64,000 bases of DNA from JAWXBG01 sp044375415 (lineage in GTDB: Bacteria; Bacteroidota; Bacteroidia; Flavobacteriales_D; Sanyastnellaceae). Shown one piece after another: positions 1-7,811 of the stretch. The notes beneath the pieces were generated by a model. That model ran no database searches. It had not been told where the DNA came from and was given only the letters and a program-made list of their open reading frames with translations. The position numbers and the translations under genes are program-made. Each line of letters opens with the position of its first letter. Within the stretch, counting starts at the first letter, position 1. The stretch is taken from positions 67,288-131,287 of the forward strand of contig JBILMS010000002.1 in assembly GCA_044375415.1 (NCBI GenBank), in the 5' to 3' direction.

Positions 1-62
1 CGAAGAACAATGGTCACTTAAAGACGTGAAAATGTATACTTGTCATTGGCAGTTTATCGTGT

Positions 63-81
63 CCTTGAGCTTGTCGAAAGG
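63..81. repeat. small REP-like imperfect palindrome
   Basis: The sequence has the form CCTT-gagcttgtcga-AAGG: four-base complementary arms around a GAGC...CGA core. Related elements occur at 1671-1690 and 1716-1735 with different but still complementary arms. GAGC/CGA palindromes of this kind are common intergenic repeats in many bacteria. The rest of 1-240 holds no gene that I can support. Confidence 0.5.
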
Positions 82-240
82 GGATGGAGAGGGGTTAGGG
101 GTGAGGCCGTAACAAAGTGAGAGAGGAGAATGAGAGCGCATATGGGTGCGAAACATTTCGTTCAAAAAACCCAATAATTGTTCGGTTTTATACCTCGAAT
201 ACATGAACACCATTCCATCCGCCCTGCGTAGCTTTGCGTC

Positions 241-1587
241 ATGAATATCGCAAAAGGTCAACTGACATTAATTTCGAACTTTTCTAAAAGCGACGAATAC
301 CGCAATGTGATTCATCGCCTGATTCCGGGTGGGGCTCACACTTACAGCAAAGGAGACGATCAGTTTCCGATCCTCTCCCCAGCTGCCATTACCCACGGAA
401 AAGGTGCTTACTGCTGGGACCTCGATGGAAATAAATACCTCGATACCTTGATGGGTCTTACGGCCGTATCGCTTGGACATGCCTACGAACCTGTGCTCCA
501 ACGGGTGCGCGAAGAACTCGAAAAAGGGGTCAACTTCTCTCGTCCTTCCGTGATCGAACGCGAAATGGCCGAGAAATTCTTGTCGATTGTTCCCCAACAC
601 GACATGATCAAGTTTGCTAAAAATGGATCTGTTTGCACCACGGCTGCCATCAAACTCGCACGTGCATACACGGGAAGAACGCTTGTAGCGCGTCCCGCAG
701 AACACCCATTCTACTCATACGACGATTGGTTCATCGGTAGCACTGCCTGCGATTTTGGTGTGCCTCGCGAAATCAAAAATCAAACGCTTCTTTACAAACA
801 AGATTCCCTCGAAGATCTGGAGAGAATGTTTAACGAATATCCCGGTCAAATTGCCTGCATCATAAGTGAACCGGAAAAATGGATTGAACTTCCACTCGAC
901 TTTTATCAAAAAGCCCTTGACCTCGCACACAAACATGGTGCATTGTGGATCATGGATGAAATGATAACCGGATTCAAAACGGATTTTCCGGGTAGTATCA
1001 AAAAATTCAATGCCGAACCCGATATGGCTACTTGGGGCAAAGGCATCGCCAATGGTTTTTCGTTTTGTGCTCTTACAGGCAAACGTGAAATAATGGAATA
1101 TGGCGGTATCAAACGCACCGGAGAACCCAAGGTGTTTTTGGTTTCTACCACTCACGGCGGCGAAACCCACGCCATTGCGGCCGGTCTAGCTACCATCGAG
1201 ATTTTCGAAAACGAACCTGTGATAGCACACAATCACAAAATCGGCGACTACTTTATTAATGGTGTAAACGAAATTGTTTCTGCACGAAATATGCAGAATC
1301 ATTTTCAACTCACAGGCTTCAATTGGAGCGTAGGTCTCTTAATAAAAAACTCCAAAGGTGAGCCGGACTTTTTCCTTCGCACTCTCTTCATGCAAGAAAT
1401 GATTCGCAGAGGCATATTGTATCAAGGCATCCTCTCTCCATGTTATTCCCACACGATTGAAGATATAGATTGGATGCTAAATGCGTTTGATGAAAGCTGC
1501 GAAATCCTTCAACGCGGAATTGATGAAGGGGTGGAGAAATACCTTGTGGGTGAGGAGATCAAGCCGGTGTTCCGGAAATACAATTAA
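241..1587 (+). CDS. class III PLP aminotransferase, glutamate-1-semialdehyde aminomutase-like
   Basis: A 448-residue fold-type I aminotransferase. The PLP-binding lysine is K267 in the context TWGKGIANGF, and the cofactor-pyridine aspartate is D239 in LWIMDEMITGF. The N-terminal IPGGAHTYSKG stretch resembles glutamate-1-semialdehyde aminomutases (HemL family). Family knowledge: many such homologues lie in surface-polysaccharide clusters and transfer amino groups to sugars or small acids rather than making 5-aminolevulinate. The downstream gmhA (heptose synthesis) favours that reading here, but the substrate cannot be told from sequence. The ATG at 241 gives a normal N-terminus. The stop codon runs directly into repeat DNA at 1591. 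Confidence 0.8.
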   Translation: MNIAKGQLTLISNFSKSDEYRNVIHRLIPGGAHTYSKGDDQFPILSPAAITHGKGAYCWDLDGNKYLDTLMGLTAVSLGHAYEPVLQRVREELEKGVNFSRPSVIEREMAEKFLSIVPQHDMIKFAKNGSVCTTAAIKLARAYTGRTLVARPAEHPFYSYDDWFIGSTACDFGVPREIKNQTLLYKQDSLEDLERMFNEYPGQIACIISEPEKWIELPLDFYQKALDLAHKHGALWIMDEMITGFKTDFPGSIKKFNAEPDMATWGKGIANGFSFCALTGKREIMEYGGIKRTGEPKVFLVSTTHGGETHAIAAGLATIEIFENEPVIAHNHKIGDYFINGVNEIVSARNMQNHFQLTGFNWSVGLLIKNSKGEPDFFLRTLFMQEMIRRGILYQGILSPCYSHTIEDIDWMLNAFDESCEILQRGIDEGVEKYLVGEEIKPVFRKYN

Positions 1588-1590
1588 TTA

Positions 1591-1684
1591 ATGTGCTGAT
1601 GTGCTAATGTGCTGATGTGCCAATTGCAGATCTCCGACGAAACGATTAGGGTTTTATAAACGTGAACTCTAACCGAGCGGAGCC
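1591..1684. repeat. 94-bp direct repeat, copy 1
   Basis: The unit starts with alternating ATGTGCTGATGTGCTA units, then a CAATTGCAGATCTCCG segment, then an AACGTGAACTCTAACCGAGC segment. Copy 2 at 1775-1868 has the same length with scattered substitutions. A partial third copy follows gmhA at about 2763-2800. Confidence 0.85.
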
Positions 1685-1735
1685 GAGGTTTTTATACATA
1701 TGAACGACGTTCGGTCCCCGAGCGCAGCCGAGGGG
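1671..1735. repeat. two REP-like palindromes with covarying arms
   Basis: Element one (1671-1690) is AACC-gagcggagccga-GGTT. Element two (1716-1735) is CCCC-gagcgcagccga-GGGG. The core is nearly identical while the four-base arms differ yet stay complementary. A degenerate third copy at 1855-1874 keeps the core but has lost arm pairing. Confidence 0.55.
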
Positions 1736-1774
1736 TGGCGTTCGCGTAACTCTGAGATGATTTGGCAAAATACA

Positions 1775-1868
1775 ATGTGCTAATGTGCTGATGTGCTAAT
1801 GTGCCAATTGCCGATCTCCGGCGTCACGATTACGGTTTTATAAACGTGAACTCTAACCGAGCGAAGCC
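1775..1868. repeat. 94-bp direct repeat, copy 2
   Basis: Same length and order of segments as 1591-1684. Differences are single-base, for example GATCTCCGGCGTCACG here against GATCTCCGACGAAACG in copy 1. The distance between copy starts is 184 bp. Confidence 0.85.
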
Positions 1869-2134
1869 AAAAGGATGAACAGTTCCAAGTTCGAAGAAAC
1901 AGGACAAGGTTTGGACATTAAATGCACCTTCACGTCTCTCGAGGACAAGCGTTCCGTATGGCTCTGTGATCTCCGTTCTCCTGAGAACGTTCCTTTAAAA
2001 ACTCTCCGTGCCCTTTGTGCTAACTCTCCGTGTTCTTTGTGGTAAAAAAAGCCTGAATCGTTTTTGGAACGCCACCCCAATCTGCATATTTGCACATTAA
2101 CTACCTTGCACATTATTTATACAAAACGTACCCC

Positions 2135-2710
2135 ATGTCCAACCCCATCCGCAAACACTTCGAAGATGCATCTTCCCTGTTAACTCAGTTTTTAAATGAT
2201 GCCTCTAACATCGTTGCTATCGAAAATGCGGGAGAAGCGATGGTCAAAGCTATTCAGAGTGGCGGAAAAATTATCTCATGCGGAAATGGCGGTAGCATGT
2301 GCGATGCGATGCATTTTGCAGAGGAGTTGAGTGGACGATATCGCGATAATAGAAAAGCTCTTCCGGCCATCAGTATTTCAGATCCTTCACATATCTCATG
2401 TGTTGGAAATGATTATGGATATCAATATATTTTTTCTCGTTATCTCGAAGCCCTCGGAAAACAAGGAGATATTTTACTTGCTATATCAACGAGTGGAAAT
2501 AGTGCTAATGTGCTCGAAGCCGCAAAACGTGCCAAAGAAATGGGAATCGTAGTTGTTGGTCTCACCGGAAAAGACGGCGGTCAACTCGCCCCTCTCTGCG
2601 ACGTCGAAGTCCGTGTGCCTTGGAATGGCTACGCCGATCGCGTGCAAGAAATTCATATTAAAGTGATTCATTCGTTGATAGACTACATTGAAAAACAATT
2701 AGCCAATTAG
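2135..2710 (+). CDS. gmhA: D-sedoheptulose 7-phosphate isomerase
   Basis: A 191-residue SIS-domain protein, matching the roughly 190 residues usual for GmhA. It converts sedoheptulose 7-phosphate to heptose 7-phosphate, the first step of activated-heptose synthesis for LPS or other glycans. Diagnostic segments are CGNGGSMCDAMHFAEELSGR, SISDPSHISCVGNDYGY, STSGNSANV and VQEIHIKVIH. The start at 2135 (MSNPIRKHF) is chosen because the 15 upstream in-frame codons are only TGCACATTA-type repeat DNA. The last codons (QLAN and stop) are themselves written in CAATTAGCCAATTAG repeat sequence. With the aminotransferase it may belong to a polysaccharide cluster lying to the left. Confidence 0.93.
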   Translation: MSNPIRKHFEDASSLLTQFLNDASNIVAIENAGEAMVKAIQSGGKIISCGNGGSMCDAMHFAEELSGRYRDNRKALPAISISDPSHISCVGNDYGYQYIFSRYLEALGKQGDILLAISTSGNSANVLEAAKRAKEMGIVVVGLTGKDGGQLAPLCDVEVRVPWNGYADRVQEIHIKVIHSLIDYIEKQLAN

Positions 2711-2800
2711 CCAATGTGCTAATGTGCCAATAATTCAATGTGCCAATGTGCTAATGTGCTAATGTGCCAATTGTCGATCTCCGGCGAAACGATTACGATT
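2701..2800. repeat. microsatellite-like repeat plus partial third copy of the 94-bp unit
   Basis: Units of the form AATGTGCTAATGTGCC repeat from the gmhA stop to about 2770. They are followed by TTGTCGATCTCCGGCGAAAC, which matches the central part of the 94-bp repeats upstream of gmhA. gmhA is therefore bracketed by members of one repeat family. Confidence 0.75.
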
Positions 2801-2839
2801 TTGAAAAGCCTGAATTCGTCAGCGAAAACGTCTCTGACT

Positions 2840-2982
2840 TTGGCTAATTGGCATATTGGCTAATTGGCTAATTGCGTTAAGTAATGTAGGATCATCTCAA
2901 TAACCGAACTCCCATTGGCTAATTGGCATATTGGCTAATTGGCTAATTCCGTTGAGCTGTGTAAAATCATCTCCAAAAACCG
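2840..2982. repeat. 67/68-bp direct repeats of the GGCTAATTGGC type
   Basis: Copy one spans 2840-2906 and copy two 2915-2982. Both start TTGGCTAATTGGCATATTGG, go through further GGCTAATT units, and end in ATCATCTC(A/C)A...ACCG. The second copy stops four bases before the stop codon of the minus-strand glycoside hydrolase gene. Confidence 0.85.
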
Positions 2983-2985
2983 CTC

Positions 2986-5352
2986 CTACTCCCCTGTAAA
3001 CGCCCTTTCCTCCCCCCTGGTCTTTGCTCGTGAGACTTTAAAAAACACAAAAGGTCTTTCCATGGTAAGAGGTGGATAGTTGGCCAATTCGAGTTTGCCT
3101 CCTCCGGCATTTACTTTTTCTGTTCCTATTTTTTCGAGTGTAATGGGATCAAAATATTCGATGGTGTACTTGCGCAACAACTGCATCGAAGAAACTTTTA
3201 TCGGCTCTGTTGCTGCATTGGCTTCAACAAAGGAATTCATGAAGGATGGAATTATACTTTCATCGGGCATGACATCACACACAGCTCCTTCGCTGATCGT
3301 ATACCAGTTCCAACTGCGATTCATGATTACACCTGCGAGTTTTTTCTTGCCTCGTTCGTCGTGCATGAGATAAACCGTTTCTACTCGACTGGTCCCACCG
3401 TCCTCGCTGTTCGAATAACCGGGACGCCAATCACCCTTTCCGATGTTGGCCCTCGAAAGAACTTCTTCATCCATAAATCTGCGAGCACTACCCATCCAGG
3501 ACCAATGGGTGGTATCAATGATTTCATCCCAACTCATTCCCGAATTAGCATGTCCGGAAAATGGTAGCGCAATTATTTCTTTTATAAAACCGGTGTGATC
3601 ACAAGCCATAATGGCATCTCCGAATCCATTTTCACCATAGACAACAGGTTTATCCAGTTTTTCAAATCCTACTACCGGTTCAGTACCTTCACATAAAAAT
3701 CCTACGCGTCTCTCATCCAATCCATATTCTTCCACTGCAAATCCCCTAAAACGCGTGGCACCCGCACCGTAGTTATTCCAACAAATTACATCGAGATTGG
3801 CATCTTCCCAACTTCTATCTAAGGCCGAAGATCCACATGGGTTATCCGGAGAATCGGGATAAGGGGTCATTGGCGCTTTGCCCGTGTAATCAACCGAAAT
3901 GAGATGTTTGCGGTGTGATAAATCATTTTTTATGTACCTAGCCATTTCAATATTCCAATCAGAAATCGCCTTGCGGTAACTCAAATCGCCATAGTAAATA
4001 ATCGGAATATGTTTTGGTTTGTTCCAGTATGTGCATCCCTCCTTGGAGTGTTCATATATAGTGCCGGTGCCGACACCATTGATCTCACTTTGCAATTCGA
4101 TCAGCAAAAATTTACTGCTATATCCCCAACGAGCGAAAAAGTAACGCAATTTCTTCTTATACATTCTTTTTGCTTCTTCGCTTGTAAAAAAATCAATTGG
4201 GTTCTCTAGTTTCAATTCAGAGTGGTAACACCAAGCCTGACCCATCCCCTTCTCATCGCAAATATTGGTGTCGAAAAAATCCCAATTCACTTGTCCATAC
4301 GGATGATTTTGCAAGGGTGTCTGAATCCCCATATTGAGTTGAATCATCAATCCCAATTCGCCACACTTCTCGACTAGCTTGTCAAACTCCCACGCCTGGT
4401 ATTGTCTGTCGAGGTAATTATTTACTTTTTCAAATTCGATTTCATACGAACTTTGATAAATGGGAAATCGAATGGTATTGGCTCCACTCCTTTCCATTTG
4501 TTCGAGAACATGGTGCAACTTGAGATAGGAAGCAAGTGGAAGACACATCTCGCGAACCGTTTTTTCTTTGTCCCATTTCTTGTATCGACCTTCCCTATTG
4601 CGATCATTTAGACCGCAACACAAATCATTTGAATCTTCTACAAAACATTTTTCACATAAACCCTCCGCTGAAGTGGTTGTGCTTTGTTTGACAAAACATT
4701 CGCAATCGTATGCACCTTCCCAAACATTTTTACCCACAGGAAAATAGACTTCTCCGTCGGGGGTGGAGAAATAATGTCGGTTCTCCGAGATGCCTATAAA
4801 TCCGTTTTTTGGATTTCCTTCAGCTACCGTAAATCGACTGAGACCAAATTGCTTTATGCCCAGTGACGGACATGAAACAGTTATTTCCATCGCGTAATTT
4901 CCGGCAAGTCCTGCAGCCCATCGAACTCGAAAAGGAAAGTTGTTTTTTCTATCATCCCAATCCCATTCGTTTTTATCTGTACTCGAAATATTACGCCTGT
5001 AATCTTCGAAATAAAAACCATAAACACTTTCTCGAACTTGCTCTTCAATTAGTCCACCCGTGCTCATGACATTGCTTCTTGAAATATATCCGTATACATC
5101 CAATTGATCCGGATCAAAAGGGTTTATCGCAGGACTGAGATTGGATCCGTTTCGCTGATTTGAAATCCAATTCTGAATTGCCTCTTGTACTCTTGGAGGA
5201 AGATCAATGCCCCACTCTATTTTTTCATATTGAACACCTGAATTTACCGTGAAAGGCTCCAACCAAGTGCATGTCAAAGTATCTTCTTGAGCAACAACAG
5301 GATTCACAAAAAAATGAAGAGTCAAAACAAGAATAAAAAGTACCGCTCTCAT
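2986..5352 (-). CDS. secreted putative glycoside hydrolase (DUF5060-like plus TIM-barrel)
   Basis: A 788-residue exported protein with a signal peptide (residues 1-22, ending VVAQ). Residues about 25-175 look like a DUF5060-type beta domain (NPFDPDQLDVYG, FRVRW). Residues about 184-620 look like a GH5-like TIM barrel that starts with GFIGISENRHYFSTPDG. Candidate catalytic glutamates sit in LLIELQSEINGVG (acid/base) and VVYGENGFGD (nucleophile). These assignments follow clan GH-A patterns and are inference. An insertion near residues 217-246 has six cysteines (C217, C219, C233, C236, C245, C246). No T9SS sorting domain is visible at the C-terminus, so it may be periplasmic or freely secreted. 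It lies 134 bp downstream of acs on the same strand. The substrate is unknown. Confidence 0.65.
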   Translation of the reverse strand: MRAVLFILVLTLHFFVNPVVAQEDTLTCTWLEPFTVNSGVQYEKIEWGIDLPPRVQEAIQNWISNQRNGSNLSPAINPFDPDQLDVYGYISRSNVMSTGGLIEEQVRESVYGFYFEDYRRNISSTDKNEWDWDDRKNNFPFRVRWAAGLAGNYAMEITVSCPSLGIKQFGLSRFTVAEGNPKNGFIGISENRHYFSTPDGEVYFPVGKNVWEGAYDCECFVKQSTTTSAEGLCEKCFVEDSNDLCCGLNDRNREGRYKKWDKEKTVREMCLPLASYLKLHHVLEQMERSGANTIRFPIYQSSYEIEFEKVNNYLDRQYQAWEFDKLVEKCGELGLMIQLNMGIQTPLQNHPYGQVNWDFFDTNICDEKGMGQAWCYHSELKLENPIDFFTSEEAKRMYKKKLRYFFARWGYSSKFLLIELQSEINGVGTGTIYEHSKEGCTYWNKPKHIPIIYYGDLSYRKAISDWNIEMARYIKNDLSHRKHLISVDYTGKAPMTPYPDSPDNPCGSSALDRSWEDANLDVICWNNYGAGATRFRGFAVEEYGLDERRVGFLCEGTEPVVGFEKLDKPVVYGENGFGDAIMACDHTGFIKEIIALPFSGHANSGMSWDEIIDTTHWSWMGSARRFMDEEVLSRANIGKGDWRPGYSNSEDGGTSRVETVYLMHDERGKKKLAGVIMNRSWNWYTISEGAVCDVMPDESIIPSFMNSFVEANAATEPIKVSSMQLLRKYTIEYFDPITLEKIGTEKVNAGGGKLELANYPPLTMERPFVFFKVSRAKTRGEERAFTGE

Positions 5353-5486
5353 AAGTTTGATTTTGGACTAAAAATAGAACTTTTTCAATGCCTAAAATTG
5401 AATTGAGGCCAAGTCATTATCAATTCTGTAAATAAAAGTAAAACGAATTCGAAAACTTCATCTAACTACAATTGAAGAAAAAAGTT

Positions 5487-7382
5487 TTAGATTCTTCCTG
5501 CTATGATCTCATCCACAATCAGCGGATCCAATAACGTAGTAGTATCCCCCAATGAACCTATCTCTCCCTCTGCGACCTTCCGTAGAATGCGTCGCATAAT
5601 TTTTCCACTTCGCGTTTTGGGTAGTCCGCTTACGAACTGAATTTTATCCGGTCTGGCAATTCGTCCGATATGCTCGACAACTGCTTCAATAATTTCATCG
5701 CGTGTATGATTGTTTCCTTCTTCTGCCGGATGAAGGATCACATAAGCATAAATCCCCTGACCTTTTATGTCATGTGGAAAACCAACAACTGCACTTTCCA
5801 CCACCTTTTTGTTTTGATTGATGGCGTTTTCAATCTCAGCGGTTCCAAAGCGATGACCACTTACATTGATCACATCATCCACTCTTCCGATAATGCGATA
5901 CATGCCGTTTTCCTCTCTACGAGCACCATCGCCCGTGAAGTACAGTCCTTTGTACGATGCAAAGTAGTTGATTCGACAACGTTCATGATCCCCATAGGTA
6001 GTTCGAATGATCGATGGCCATGGAAACTTAATACATAGATATCCCTCCTCTCCATTTCCCTGAATTTCTCTTCCTTCTGAATCGACCAGTATCGGCCGTA
6101 TACCCGGAAGTGGAAGTCCCGCGTGAGCAGGTTTCAATTCGCTGATTCCCGCTAATCCCGATATCATAATTCCACCGGTTTCCGTTTGCCACCAAGTATC
6201 TACGACCGGACATTTTCCTTTGCCTACATGTGTATGATACCAATGCCATGCTTCTTCGTTTATCGGTTCGCCTACAGAACCCAAAACACGCAGAGAATGC
6301 AAGGAGTAGGCTAAAACGTGATCTACCCCACATGCCATTAACGATCGAATAGCTGTTGGCGCTGTGTAAAAAATATTCACCTTGTGTTTATCTACTACTT
6401 GCCAAAAACGTCCGGGGTCGGGGTAAGTAGGAACTCCTTCGAACATCAATGTGGTTGCACCTTGTAGGAGGGGTCCATAAACGATGTAACTGTGACCTGT
6501 AATCCAACCGATATCGGCGGTACACCAGAATATTTCATTCTCTTGGTATTGAAAAACATTAGCAAAAGAATAACCTGCATACACCATGTATCCCCCACAT
6601 GTGTGCACAACACCTTTGGGTTTGCCGGTACTTCCGCTAGTGTATAGTATAAAAAGTTCGTCTTCGCTATCCATTTCTTCGGCGGGACATTGATCTGATA
6701 CGTTCATCAATTCATGATGGTACCAATGATCGCGACCGTCCAACATGGTAATTGGCCAGTTGAGGCGATTCACTACAAGAACTTTTTTGACACTTGAACA
6801 ATGTTCAAGGGCTTCGTCCACAACAGCTTTTACAGGTATCTGTTTGGCTCCGCGATTTAGACCATCGGCTGTTATAACAAAAGCACACGAGCTATCAATT
6901 ATTCTGTCCGCAATAGCACTGGCACTAAACCCTGCAAATACAACCGAATGAATAGCACCGATGCGCGCACAAGCCAATACTGCGAAGGTCAATTCAGGAA
7001 TCATCGGCATGTATATACAAACCCGATCCCCTTTTTTGACACCGAGATTTTTCAGAATGTTTGCCATTCGATTTACGTTCGCGAGTAATTCACGATAGGT
7101 AAAACGCAGCGACATTTCCTTTGGATCATTCGCCTCCCAGATCAGAGCTACCTTATCCCCTCTTGTCTCTACATGCCTATCCAAACAGTTTTCAGTAATG
7201 TTCAATTTTCCATTTAAAAACCATTTCACTTTTGGTTCATCAAACTTCCATTCAAGGGTTTTGTCCCATTTTTTGCGCCAGAGATAGTTAGAAGCTATAT
7301 CGTCCCAAAAAGATTCGGGGGATTGGATGCTTTTTTTGTACTCACCCGTGTACTGATCTTGACTGGTAATCTGAAAGGCCAT
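5487..7382 (-). CDS. acs: acetyl-CoA synthetase (AMP-forming)
   Basis: A 631-residue adenylate-forming enzyme that activates acetate to acetyl-CoA through acetyl-AMP in the cytoplasm. The phosphate-binding loop YTSGSTGKPKG is at 247-257. The DTWWQTETGG and GHRFGTAEIENAI segments are typical of Acs. K594 in PKTRSGKIMRR is the catalytic lysine that in the family is regulated by acetylation. Length is slightly below E. coli Acs (652). It is transcribed divergently from the sensor kinase at 7812. No acs regulator lies beside it. Confidence 0.95.
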   Translation of the reverse strand: MAFQITSQDQYTGEYKKSIQSPESFWDDIASNYLWRKKWDKTLEWKFDEPKVKWFLNGKLNITENCLDRHVETRGDKVALIWEANDPKEMSLRFTYRELLANVNRMANILKNLGVKKGDRVCIYMPMIPELTFAVLACARIGAIHSVVFAGFSASAIADRIIDSSCAFVITADGLNRGAKQIPVKAVVDEALEHCSSVKKVLVVNRLNWPITMLDGRDHWYHHELMNVSDQCPAEEMDSEDELFILYTSGSTGKPKGVVHTCGGYMVYAGYSFANVFQYQENEIFWCTADIGWITGHSYIVYGPLLQGATTLMFEGVPTYPDPGRFWQVVDKHKVNIFYTAPTAIRSLMACGVDHVLAYSLHSLRVLGSVGEPINEEAWHWYHTHVGKGKCPVVDTWWQTETGGIMISGLAGISELKPAHAGLPLPGIRPILVDSEGREIQGNGEEGYLCIKFPWPSIIRTTYGDHERCRINYFASYKGLYFTGDGARREENGMYRIIGRVDDVINVSGHRFGTAEIENAINQNKKVVESAVVGFPHDIKGQGIYAYVILHPAEEGNNHTRDEIIEAVVEHIGRIARPDKIQFVSGLPKTRSGKIMRRILRKVAEGEIGSLGDTTTLLDPLIVDEIIAGRI

Positions 7383-7458
7383 CTTCTTGGTTCATTTGGA
7401 AAAAACGAAGGTAGGGGGAAATCTAAAATGGAAAATGGAAAATCGCTTAATCCTCCAA

Positions 7459-7471
7459 GCTCCGTAGGAGC
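7459..7471. repeat. GTA-triloop hairpin in the acs/kinase intergenic region
   Basis: GCTCC-gta-GGAGC, a perfect five-base stem with a GTA loop. A similar hairpin with changed but complementary arms, GCCCT-gta-AGGGC, is at 16118-16130. The remaining 7383-7811 region (about 430 bp between divergent genes) shows no other gene. A candidate for promoters exists only by position. I see no clean TAnnTTTG box. Confidence 0.5.
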
Positions 7472-7811
7472 GACATTATTATCACGGAAAATGCGGGTTC
7501 GCGTTTGGGGAAACGTTCAGGGAAATTATGAGCTATGAATGATGAATTTCATAATCTAATAATCTTGATCACCCTAATTCACTTTTGTCATTAGATTTGA
7601 TGCAGCTGACCGTTCCCTAATCCATTGAGGAAATCGCTAAGACTTTATGCACAAAACGGACTCTGTAATAGATCAACAACGAGCTTTGTTCGGAGCATTC
7701 AAAGCGTGCAAAATGGAGACACCTATACAGATGGAATTGACAACACCGCTTTATATGGCATTTGTACTTTCACCATCGCAAATACCTTCCAAATTTAATA
7801 TGTGGAATACC

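Larger units (their letters stand above)
1588..2134. other. repeat-rich intergenic region, no gene
   Basis: These 547 bases contain no supportable gene. They hold two copies of a 94-bp repeat (1591-1684 and 1775-1868), three GAGC...CGA palindromes, and a 22-bp tandem duplication (2000-2021 and 2022-2043, the CTCCGTGnnCTTTGTG type). Runs of TGCACATTA-like sequence lie just before gmhA. A small reading frame at 1853-2113 (minus) is only read-through of these repeats. Confidence 0.7.

Noticed and set aside
1853..2113. 86-residue minus-strand frame
   Set aside because: It spans the CTCCGTGnnCTTTGTG duplication and GAGC repeats, with no conserved protein character.
2090..2134. Upstream in-frame extension of gmhA
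   Set aside because: The 15 codons are repeat DNA, and ATG 2135 gives the family-typical N-terminus and length.
7647..7811. Upstream extension of the sensor kinase
   Set aside because: The extra 55 residues precede a perfect signal peptide and show no conserved features.
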